From contig CAZGIC010000072.1 in assembly GCA_964526435.1 (NCBI GenBank), forward strand, positions 1-12,628: a DNA stretch of 12,628 nucleotides, given 5' to 3'. Below the pieces are notes generated by a model. It was not told the origin of the DNA and made no database searches. It was given only the letters and a program-made list of their open reading frames with translations. The DNA comes from Gallispira sp964526435 (GTDB taxonomy: Bacteria; Bacillota; Clostridia; Lachnospirales; CAG-274). Position numbers and translations under genes: made by a program. This document shows, one piece after another, positions 1 to 5,943 of the stretch. How positions within the stretch are numbered: position 1 is the stretch's first letter; the number at the start of each line of letters is the position of its first letter.

Positions 1-68
1 AATAAACACTTGTAAAAATAGCTGAAATGCTATAAAATGTATATATAGAATACGAGGAGGAAATGAAT
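1..68 (+). promoter_or_regulatory. Leader of pyrK with weak possible promoter and the SD that sets the start
   Basis: This AT-rich stretch has stop codons in all three forward frames, so it is either spacer or only the last few codons of an unseen upstream gene. A weak sigma-A-like pair is visible: TTGTAA at 10-15 and TATAAA at 31-36. The spacing is only 15 bases, so the promoter call is tentative, and the operon may be driven from upstream of the window. A strong Shine-Dalgarno AGGAGG lies at 55-60. It is 2 bases from the ATG at 63 but 8 bases from the ATG at 69, so the second start is favoured. No PyrR-type attenuator hairpin is visible in these few bases. Confidence 0.35.
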
Positions 69-824
69 ATGAAATCAGTAGTAATGGCTGAAGTTATATC
101 AATGGATTTTATAACAGATGCAATATGTGCTTTAAAATTAAGATGTCCTGAAATTGCTGAAGAAGCAAAGGCTGGGCAGTTTGTAGAGGTTTATCCTGAC
201 AATGGTATAAATCTTTTGTCAAGACCTATAAGTATATGCGAAATAGATAAGGTTGAGGGCAGTTTGAAACTTGTATTCCAGATTGTTGGAAAGGGTACAA
301 AGTTATTTTCAGAATTAAAAAAAGGAGATAAAATAAGGGTATTAGGTCCCTGCGGAAATGGTTATACTTTGAGTGAGGGAAAATCTGTTTTAGTTGGAGG
401 AGGTATTGGAGTTCCGCCTCTCCTTGAAACTTGTAAGCAGTTAAAAGGTGAAAAAACTGTTGTACTGGGATTCAGAAGCGGTTCATTCCTTGTTGATGAA
501 TTTGAAAAGCTTGGAGCAAAGGTTTATGTAACAACTGATGACGGCTCTGTGGGCTTTAAGGGAAATGTTGTGGATCTGTTAAGAAGTGAAAACATAACAG
601 GGGATATGATATATTCCTGTGGTCCTAAAATAATGCTTAAGTTTTTATCAATGTATGCAGAGGAAAAAGGTATTAAGTGTCAGGTATCAATGGAAGAAAG
701 AATGGCTTGCGGAATAGGTGCCTGTGTAGGTTGTGTTATACCCGTTAAAGACGGAGAGTCATGGACATATAAAAAGGTATGTAAAGATGGTCCTGTTTTT
801 GACAGCAGGGAGGTGTGCTGGTAA
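69..824 (+). CDS. pyrK: Dihydroorotate dehydrogenase B, electron transfer subunit PyrK
   Basis: PyrK is the FAD and [2Fe-2S] subunit that passes electrons from dihydroorotate, oxidised in PyrD, to NAD+ in class 1B dihydroorotate dehydrogenase, a cytoplasmic PyrD2-PyrK2 complex of de novo pyrimidine synthesis. Numbering from the ATG at 69 (251 aa, usual family length), the ferredoxin-reductase-like FAD domain is marked by RPIS (52-55) and LGPCGNGY. The nucleotide-binding domain follows with GGGIGVPPL (about 110-118) and CGPKIM (about 184-189). The C-terminal iron-sulfur site has four cysteines, C214, C219, C222 and C238, in a CGIGACVGC...C arrangement. The start at 69 is chosen because AGGAGG at 55-60 is 8 bases away; the ATG at 63 would add two residues with only a 2-base gap. 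The stop codon overlaps the pyrD start by one base (TAATG), so the two are translationally coupled. Confidence 0.96.
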   Translation: MKSVVMAEVISMDFITDAICALKLRCPEIAEEAKAGQFVEVYPDNGINLLSRPISICEIDKVEGSLKLVFQIVGKGTKLFSELKKGDKIRVLGPCGNGYTLSEGKSVLVGGGIGVPPLLETCKQLKGEKTVVLGFRSGSFLVDEFEKLGAKVYVTTDDGSVGFKGNVVDLLRSENITGDMIYSCGPKIMLKFLSMYAEEKGIKCQVSMEERMACGIGACVGCVIPVKDGESWTYKKVCKDGPVFDSREVCW

Positions 825-1726
825 TGAATACTAAGGTTAATATTTGCGGTGTTGAGCTGAAAAATCCCGTTATGACTGCTTCAGGTACTTTTGGAAGCGG
901 AAGGGAATATTCCGAGTTTGTGGATTTAAACAGACTTGGGGCTGTTGTTGTTAAGGGTGTTGCAGACAAGCCATGGAATGGTAATCCTGCACCGAGAATT
1001 GCCGAAGTATACGGAGGTATGCTTAATTCGGTAGGTCTGCAAAATCCGGGAGTTGATTATTTTATAGAAAATGATATTCCTTTTTTAAGACAATTTGACA
1101 CTAAGATTATTGTAAATGTGTGCGGACATTCAATTGAGGAATATGTCAATGTTGTTAAAAAGTTACAGGGACAGGATGTGGATCTCCTTGAACTTAATAT
1201 TTCCTGCCCTAATGTAAGTGAAGGCGGTATGGCTTTTGGTACGGATCCAATAATGGTTGAAAAAGTTGTCAGTGCGGTTAAAAAGGAAGCAGACAAACCG
1301 CTTATTGTAAAGCTCAGCCCTAATGTAACAGATATTACGGAAACTGCAAAAGCCGCTGTTGCAGGGGGAGCTGACGGTCTTAGTCTTATAAATACTTTGA
1401 CAGGTATGAAGATAGATATTTACAGAAGACAGGCGGTACTGGACAGAAAAATAGGAGGTATGAGCGGACCTGCCGTAAAGCCTGTTGCTGTCAGAATGGT
1501 ATATCAGGTGTGTAAGGCTGTTAATGTGCCTGTAATAGGTATGGGCGGTATTTCAAATGCTGAGGATGCTATTGAATTTATAATGGCGGGGGCAACAGGT
1601 GTATCTATAGGTACAGCTAATTTTATAAATCCGAGAGCAACCATTGATACTATTGAGGGAATTGAAGAATATATGAAAAAATATAATGTCAATGACTTAA
1701 GTGAAATCAGGGGTATCATAGATTAG
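824..1726 (+). CDS. pyrD: Dihydroorotate dehydrogenase B (NAD+), catalytic subunit PyrD
   Basis: This is the FMN-binding TIM-barrel subunit that oxidises dihydroorotate to orotate, the fourth step of UMP synthesis. Numbered from the ATG at 824 it is 300 aa, normal for class 1. The active-site base is Cys128 in NISCPN, which identifies a class 1 enzyme (class 2 uses Ser). Other family landmarks are the N-terminal TASGTFG, the LNSVGLQNPG segment, KLSPNVTDI, and the FMN-phosphate loops GMGGISNAEDA and AGATGVSIGTANF near the C-terminus. Adjacent pyrK makes it class 1B with NAD+ as acceptor. In-frame GTG codons at 815 could be read as a start, but GGGAGG at 808-813 is 10 bases from ATG 824 and only 1 base from GTG 815, so ATG 824 is preferred. 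The next gene's SD overlaps this stop codon. Confidence 0.97.
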   Translation: MNTKVNICGVELKNPVMTASGTFGSGREYSEFVDLNRLGAVVVKGVADKPWNGNPAPRIAEVYGGMLNSVGLQNPGVDYFIENDIPFLRQFDTKIIVNVCGHSIEEYVNVVKKLQGQDVDLLELNISCPNVSEGGMAFGTDPIMVEKVVSAVKKEADKPLIVKLSPNVTDITETAKAAVAGGADGLSLINTLTGMKIDIYRRQAVLDRKIGGMSGPAVKPVAVRMVYQVCKAVNVPVIGMGGISNAEDAIEFIMAGATGVSIGTANFINPRATIDTIEGIEEYMKKYNVNDLSEIRGIID

Positions 1727-1736
1727 GAGGGGTTAT

Positions 1737-2684
1737 ATGAAAAAAATAATATGTTTCATTCTTGGTGCCGTGATAATGCTTATGGCACTGTCAGGCTGCG
1801 GAAGAACCCATAAAAATGAAATTGAAGAACTTATTTCTGATGTGGAGAGTAAAATAAATTTAGTTATGGTTGATGCATTGCCTATGCACGACAGGGGAAC
1901 TATAGATACAGAGTTTTATATGGAGATTATAGACATTAAAAATAAGTTCACAGAGGCTAAAAATCTTTATGAAACAACTGACGGGGATCAGGATGAAGAA
2001 ATACTTACAAGCCTTCAGGAGTGCAGTGAAAGTATTGAGGAAATACAAAGCCGTATTGATGATTTGAAAGCCAGAGAGGAAGAAGCGTTAAAAACTACTG
2101 CCGAAAGTTTGAAAAATGTGGCAGAACAGCTTAAAACCTATATGGAGGAGGGGCTTACAAAGGGGTATCTTGATCAGGCAAGACTTGATGAATTTAATGA
2201 ACTTGTTACAAGAATTGATGAAATTGCTTCAGATCCTGATGACAGCGAGGATACCATAACAGAGCTTAATACAATCAGGGAAACTCTTGCTGTAATGGCT
2301 TCACAGTGTGCTGCCCCAAATGATGTTATTGATACACTTACAGGAATTGCAGTAAGTGAAAGTACAGAGACAACAACTGTTACAAGGGGAGAAGAAAGCA
2401 CTGCGGCAGCTGCTGAAAATACAGAAAGCAGTGTGGATTTAAGTACTTTGATTGAAAATTATTCACTTCTTCAGAATGAGGCATCTCAAATGTTTGAGAG
2501 AGGTGATATAAGTGAAAGCAACTATATGACATTGCTGCAGGCAGGAACAACTCTTGCCGCACTTAAGGAAGAGGTTGATAAAAACGGTCAGAGCGATGCA
2601 GTAAATCAGAGAATTGAAGAGTGTCAGAAACAGATTAAGAATATTGCTGAGGGTATGGGGTCTGAACTTGCTGATAAGTTTTAA
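1737..2684 (+). CDS. Lipoprotein of unknown function with helical repeats
   Basis: I do not recognise a named family. The N-terminus is a classic lipoprotein signal: KK, a hydrophobic stretch, then lipobox LSGC with the acylated Cys at residue 21, so the mature protein should be tethered to the outer face of the membrane. The rest of the 315 aa is charged, helix-prone and coiled-coil-like, with a Ser/Thr/Glu-rich linker at about 207-232. Three degenerate copies of a ~55-60 residue helical unit can be aligned, starting near residues 49, 135 and 250. The pattern is [RK]GxI/L[DS] then an aromatic or Leu, then heptad-like Leu/Ile positions (compare DRGTIDTEFYM and ERGDISESNYM). AGGAGG at 1725-1730 overlaps the pyrD stop and is 6 bases from the ATG; a terminator follows. 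It is therefore cotranscribed with pyrKD, although no pyrimidine role is evident. Confidence 0.85.
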   Translation: MKKIICFILGAVIMLMALSGCGRTHKNEIEELISDVESKINLVMVDALPMHDRGTIDTEFYMEIIDIKNKFTEAKNLYETTDGDQDEEILTSLQECSESIEEIQSRIDDLKAREEEALKTTAESLKNVAEQLKTYMEEGLTKGYLDQARLDEFNELVTRIDEIASDPDDSEDTITELNTIRETLAVMASQCAAPNDVIDTLTGIAVSESTETTTVTRGEESTAAAAENTESSVDLSTLIENYSLLQNEASQMFERGDISESNYMTLLQAGTTLAALKEEVDKNGQSDAVNQRIEECQKQIKNIAEGMGSELADKF

Positions 2685-2724
2685 ATCAGACTTAAAATAA
2701 GGATATAATTAATTTAAAAATTGT

Positions 2725-2765
2725 AAAGAAGAATCAGGTTTAGTTTTAAATCTGATTCTTTTTTT
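2725..2765 (+). terminator. Rho-independent terminator of the pyrKD-lipoprotein operon
   Basis: Left arm 2729-2742 pairs with right arm 2747-2760 around a 4-base loop (GTTT). That is 14 pairs with a single G-T wobble, including AAGAATCAG against CTGATTCTT. The right arm runs into seven T residues (2759-2765). A-rich bases on the left could extend the stem. It lies about 40 bases after the lipoprotein stop codon. Confidence 0.93.
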
Positions 2766-2890
2766 ACATATTTTTTTAAGCAGAATTTGTTATTTTGAAA
2801 TAAAAAATAAAATGGAAAATATTGCCTTAGTGTGTGATTATTTTAAATATAGAATAAAATGTCAGTTATATGTGAATTATGGAAAATATG
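2766..2890. other. AT-rich spacer with no gene
   Basis: This lies between the operon terminator and the next promoter. It is strongly AT-rich, with stops in every frame and no SD followed by a plausible start. The A/T tracts nearest the -35 box could act as an UP element, but nothing specific can be claimed. Confidence 0.6.
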
Positions 2891-2919
2891 TTGACAGTAA
2901 GTATTTATAGTGCTATAAT
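2891..2919 (+). promoter_or_regulatory. Near-perfect sigma-A promoter with extended -10
   Basis: TTGACA at 2891-2896, a 17-base spacer, and TATAAT at 2914-2919 preceded by TG (TGCTATAAT) match the full vegetative consensus plus the extended -10. Transcription should start near 2926, giving a leader of about 88 bases before the ATG at 3014. It drives the large exported protein independently of the pyr operon. Confidence 0.92.
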
Positions 2920-2925
2920 ATTACT

Positions 2926-3013
2926 AATAAAACTATATTATAGTCTTTTTGTGTAAACATATAAATTGGAGGCTGTAAATTAATAATACAAACAAATGAG
3001 GAGGAAATTGTAA
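2926..3013 (+). promoter_or_regulatory. 5' leader and SD of the exported repeat protein
   Basis: The leader of about 88 bases has two SD-like sequences. GGAGG at 2968-2972 has no start codon in range. AGGAGG at 2999-3004 is 9 bases before the ATG at 3014 and is the working site. An ATG at 2996 opens a five-codon frame (MRRKL) that runs through the SD and stops just before the true start; it has no SD of its own at proper distance. No known riboswitch fold was recognised. Confidence 0.6.
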
Positions 3014-5728
3014 ATGAATTTAAAAAGGTCAATTGGACTTGGAATGTCTGTAGTAATGATGTTTTCAAGTTTGTATGTATATTCGGCAGAAAGCGTAGAA
3101 GATATAAGTCCGGAGCAAGAGGGTGCTGTGGAATATGTTTTGAGTGAGTTACTGGAAAGCAATGAAGATTCTTTGATTTCGGGACAGGCGGTTTCAGAAG
3201 ATAAAACAGCTTTGTATTCTGGTTCTTACATAAATTCGGAGGGAACTGCAGAGGCTGATATATATGCTTATAAAAGACCGAGTGTAAATACAGGTGATGT
3301 AATTAAGGCAGGTGAAGAACTTAATTCATTGATGATTGTACCAATGGCGGGAATAGAAAAAGGGTCATATGTATATATAACTATAAATAACGGAAGTTTT
3401 GATGAGTCTTTAATTGATGAATGTCAATATATAGCAGCCATAGATGATGTTTCGGGCTTTAATGATTTAATAAGTGAAGCAGAGGCAAATGGAGGAAGTG
3501 AAGAGGCATATAATAATGTTTTGAAAGTTTATGTGCGTGATGCTGCCAGCAGATGGCTGCCATATAATCTGGAATATATTGATTCTACTACATTGAAGGC
3601 TGAATTGTATCCTTTAAGCGACAGGGATGCAGGATGTGACAATAATCCTGTGACTTACGGACTGCCTGTTTATAACATTAAGCTTCCGGCAATAGCAGCC
3701 AGTGATTCAGGGACTGTTACAGTATCTGTAGACAAGGGAAATTCTTCAATAGAAAGTTGTGAAAATATTGTATATGCCTACAATAACGGATATGTTCTTT
3801 CTGATTCGGAATATCAGAAGGCTGACAATGTAAGAGCAGAAAGAGAAATAAATATAGAAGCAGGAGAACCAATACTGTTTAATGAAGAGGAAAATGCACT
3901 TATTGTAAAGCCTCTGGCAGGTGTTGACAGCGGGGACAGTATCCTGATTAAAATAAGTAACGGAAGCTTTGATGAGAACCTGATTGAAAACTGCCAGTAC
4001 CTATCAGCAGCTGATAATACGACAACATGGAAATATTTAATTGATCTGGCAGAGGCAGCCGGAGGGAGTTTAAGGGTATACGAATCCCTTGCGAAATCAC
4101 ATGTAGCTGATGCTCAAAGCAGAGAAATGCCTTATAATCTGGTGTATATAGACTCATCAACGCTGAAAGCAGAGCTTTATCCTATTATGGATTCAGAGGT
4201 AAACAAAAGCAGCAGCAGTGTAGCTTGTGGTGTACCTATTTACAGAATACCGTTGCCGGCTGTGGCAGGTAATGAAGAGGGATATACAAAGGTTGCTGTT
4301 GATGGCAGAAATTCAAGTATAGAAAGCTGTGGCTGGTATACGATTGCAAGAATCAATTCAGAGCCTGAGTATAGCATAAATGATAATATTACTGTAGATG
4401 GAAAATGTACAGTAACTGAAAATTCTCTGATTTCTTATAATGATACACCGGCTTCATTGGTTATTAAACCTGTTGTGGGTGTAGGAAAGAGTGAAAGTGT
4501 AATAATACATATCAGAAACGGAAGTTTTGATGAGAGTCTGATTGAAGAGTATAAGTATAAGACGGCAGATAATTTAAGCTGGGATGATATGATTGGCATG
4601 GCAGAAGCTGAAGGAGGAAGCCTTGATACTTATTATAATTTGTCTGTAAGATATGTACGCGATGCCGGGAGCAGAGAACTTCCATATAATCTGGAGTATA
4701 TAGATTCGTCAACATTAAGGGCAGAACTTTATCCTATTTGTGACGTAGATACAAATGCAGAATATAGTAGTGTTACAGATGGAATAGCTGTTTACAATAT
4801 TTTGCTTCCTGCAGTGGCAGGAACAGATTTAGGAGAAGTTGAAGTTGCTGTTGATGGTAACGGCTCTACAATTGAAACAAGCGGATGGTATGAAATAGCG
4901 GAAGTTGCTGTCAATATACCTACAACAACTACTACTACAGAAAGTACAACTGTTGTTACTACAGAAAATGTAACAGAGGCAACGACAGAGATAACAACCG
5001 CTGATGTAACAGAGGCAACGACAGAGATAACAACTGCTGATGTAACTGAGATGACAACAGAATCAACAACTGATAATGATGCAGAAACTGCCACTGAGAG
5101 CACAACGGCGATAACAACTGAAGGTTCAACAGAAACCACAACAAAGAGAGTGTCATCAGGTGGCGGCGGTGGTGGTTCATCAAGCGTTACTGTAAGCAGC
5201 ACATCAACTACAACTACAGAGGCGACCACCGAAACAACTACAGATGATGCTGAAACAGGGACACTAACGGAAACAGTGACAGAAACAACTACGGAAGAAA
5301 CAACTTACACATTAGCAAACAGTGTGAGAATTACAATAGGAAGCGATAAAGTTGTTATAGGTGATGAAAGCTATGAAATGGATGCAGTTCCTTATATTCA
5401 ACCGGGTTCAAATTCAACACTTGTTCCTTTAAGATTTGTGGCTATTGCTATAGCAGGTGGAAATGTTGAAAGTGCAGACAATAGCGATAACATTGTATGG
5501 GATGCTGTAACTAAGACTGCGAAAATTATATTTAATGATTTTAATATTGAGTTTACGGCAGGCAGTAATGTTATGGTAATTAACGGTGTGTCACAGACTA
5601 TGAATAATGGAGTGCAGGCTGAAATTACAGACGGCAGAATGTTCGTTCCTTTCAGAGCACTGGGAGAAGCTTTAGGTGTTGGCGTTGAATGGGAGGCAGA
5701 CACAAAAACAGCTATATATAATTTATAA
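3014..5728 (+). CDS. Exported three-repeat protein with Thr-rich linker and C-terminal copper-amine-oxidase-N1-like (stalk) domain
   Basis: The N-terminus is a signal peptide (NLKR, a hydrophobic core, likely signal peptidase I cut after YSA, residue 25), so the 904-aa product is secreted or surface located. Residues ~99-252, ~283-445 and ~470-631 are three diverged copies of a beta-rich module I do not recognise. Each has NGSFDE, a helical AE..GGS segment, a PYNL.YIDS.TL.AELYP block, LPA, and an NSSIES-like end. Residues ~636-767 form a Thr/Glu-rich linker interrupted by SS-Gly6-SSS, probably extended and possibly O-glycosylated. Residues ~770-903 look like the copper amine oxidase N-terminal domain (PF07833, now often called a stalk domain), with VPLRFVA and VPFRALGEALG. 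That name comes from eukaryotic and bacterial amine oxidases; there is no oxidase domain here. There is no LPXTG motif or SLH domain, so the anchoring mode is unclear. The gene is monocistronic, with a very strong promoter and its own terminator, which suggests an abundant product. Confidence 0.9.
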   Translation: MNLKRSIGLGMSVVMMFSSLYVYSAESVEDISPEQEGAVEYVLSELLESNEDSLISGQAVSEDKTALYSGSYINSEGTAEADIYAYKRPSVNTGDVIKAGEELNSLMIVPMAGIEKGSYVYITINNGSFDESLIDECQYIAAIDDVSGFNDLISEAEANGGSEEAYNNVLKVYVRDAASRWLPYNLEYIDSTTLKAELYPLSDRDAGCDNNPVTYGLPVYNIKLPAIAASDSGTVTVSVDKGNSSIESCENIVYAYNNGYVLSDSEYQKADNVRAEREINIEAGEPILFNEEENALIVKPLAGVDSGDSILIKISNGSFDENLIENCQYLSAADNTTTWKYLIDLAEAAGGSLRVYESLAKSHVADAQSREMPYNLVYIDSSTLKAELYPIMDSEVNKSSSSVACGVPIYRIPLPAVAGNEEGYTKVAVDGRNSSIESCGWYTIARINSEPEYSINDNITVDGKCTVTENSLISYNDTPASLVIKPVVGVGKSESVIIHIRNGSFDESLIEEYKYKTADNLSWDDMIGMAEAEGGSLDTYYNLSVRYVRDAGSRELPYNLEYIDSSTLRAELYPICDVDTNAEYSSVTDGIAVYNILLPAVAGTDLGEVEVAVDGNGSTIETSGWYEIAEVAVNIPTTTTTTESTTVVTTENVTEATTEITTADVTEATTEITTADVTEMTTESTTDNDAETATESTTAITTEGSTETTTKRVSSGGGGGGSSSVTVSSTSTTTTEATTETTTDDAETGTLTETVTETTTEETTYTLANSVRITIGSDKVVIGDESYEMDAVPYIQPGSNSTLVPLRFVAIAIAGGNVESADNSDNIVWDAVTKTAKIIFNDFNIEFTAGSNVMVINGVSQTMNNGVQAEITDGRMFVPFRALGEALGVGVEWEADTKTAIYNL
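3308..3769 (+). repeat. Exported protein module, copy 1 (aa ~99-252)
   Basis: This is the first of three protein-level repeats. Landmarks are NGSFDE at 126-131, the PYNLEYIDSTTLKAELYP block at 183-200, LPAIA at 224-228 and NSSIESC at 243-249. Cysteines C137 and C249 sit at positions matched in copy 2. Boundaries are by eye. Confidence 0.85.
3860..4348 (+). repeat. Exported protein module, copy 2 (aa ~283-445)
   Basis: This is the second copy: NGSFDE at 316-321, the PYNLVYIDSSTLKAELYP block at 373-390, LPAVA at 414-418 and NSSIESC at 433-439. C327 and C439 match C137 and C249 of copy 1. Codon-level divergence from copy 1 within identical peptide stretches points to an old duplication. Confidence 0.85.
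4421..4906 (+). repeat. Exported protein module, copy 3 (aa ~470-631)
   Basis: This is the third copy: NGSFDE at 502-507, the PYNLEYIDSSTLRAELYP block at 557-574, LPAVA at 598-602 and a GSTIETS ending. Both cysteines shared by copies 1 and 2 are replaced, by Tyr513 and Ser623. Fifteen of the 18 positions in the PYNL block are identical in all three copies. Confidence 0.85.
4919..5314 (+). repeat. Thr/Glu-rich low-complexity linker
   Basis: This encodes aa ~636-767, dominated by TTE/TTT/EATTE-type runs. A run of six glycines (5159-5176) flanked by serines splits it into two parts. It connects the repeat modules to the C-terminal stalk domain. The antisense strand is open here only because ACA/ACT/GAG repeats give stop-free Val/Ser-rich frames. 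Confidence 0.88.
4970..5041 (+). repeat. 36-bp direct tandem repeat, two copies
   Basis: The units 4970-5005 and 5006-5041 are identical except for one base (ACC against ACT). Each encodes VTEATTEITTAD, and a decayed third start (GTAACTGAG) follows at 5042. The unit is exactly 12 codons, so copy changes keep the frame. Recent slippage or unequal recombination is likely. Confidence 0.93.
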
Positions 5729-5748
5729 TACAATAATAAAATACAATT

Positions 5749-5798
5749 AAAATGCACAATACATAATTTTAAGTTAAATTATGCATTGTGCATTTTTT
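5749..5798 (+). terminator. Terminator of the exported repeat protein gene
   Basis: AATGCACAAT (5751-5760) pairs perfectly with ATTGTGCATT (5785-5794). After one A/C mismatch, 5762-5769 pairs with 5776-5783, leaving a 6-base loop. A run of six T (5793-5798) follows. It sits about 20 bases after the stop codon. The A-rich left flank could give some reverse-strand activity. Confidence 0.9.
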
Positions 5799-5890
5799 GA
5801 TTCTGTAATATTTGGTGTGGTCGTTAAATGATATAATCCCCATTGAGTATTATATGTTTTTATTTTTCCTATGTTTGCTTAAAGGGGATA

Positions 5891-5929
5891 AAAAAACAGG
5901 TGCGGATTTAATTTCTGCACCTGTTTTTT
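5891..5929 (-). terminator. Terminator of glgC-glgD, probably bidirectional
   Basis: AAAAAACAGGTGC (5891-5903) pairs with GCACCTGTTTTTT (5917-5929). Extra inner pairs (G-T wobble, G-C, A-T) leave a 7-base loop. Read on the minus strand it starts 14 bases beyond the glgD stop and ends in six U. The plus strand also ends in six T, so it can stop read-through from either side. The 5799-5890 stretch between the two terminators holds no supported gene. Confidence 0.92.
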
Positions 5930-5943
5930 GAATATATTAATAT

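Noticed and set aside
815..823. GTG start for pyrD at 815 giving three extra residues
   Set aside because: The SD at 808-813 would leave a 1-base gap; the ATG at 824 has a workable 10-base gap and matches the family N-terminus.
2932..2944. ACTATA-T-TATAGT dyad followed by T residues in the exported-protein leader, as an attenuator
   Set aside because: A one-base centre forces a 4-bp AT stem; too weak to act as a terminator.
3948..4715. Similar short minus-strand frames opposite exported-protein modules 2 and 3
   Set aside because: They resemble each other only because the sense-strand modules are homologous; no start signals support them.
4792..5229. 145-codon minus-strand ORF opposite the Thr-rich linker
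   Set aside because: It is an antisense shadow: ACA/ACT/GAG repeats have no reverse stops and yield a Val/Ser-rich low-complexity peptide, with no SD or domain.
5330..5728. Literal copper amine oxidase function for the exported protein
   Set aside because: Only the N1-type (stalk) domain is present; there is no catalytic domain with the topaquinone tyrosine motif.
5836..5889. ATCCCC (5836-5841) and GGGGAT (5884-5889) as a long-range stem between the two terminators
   Set aside because: Only six pairs across a 42-base gap, with no further complementarity; most likely chance.
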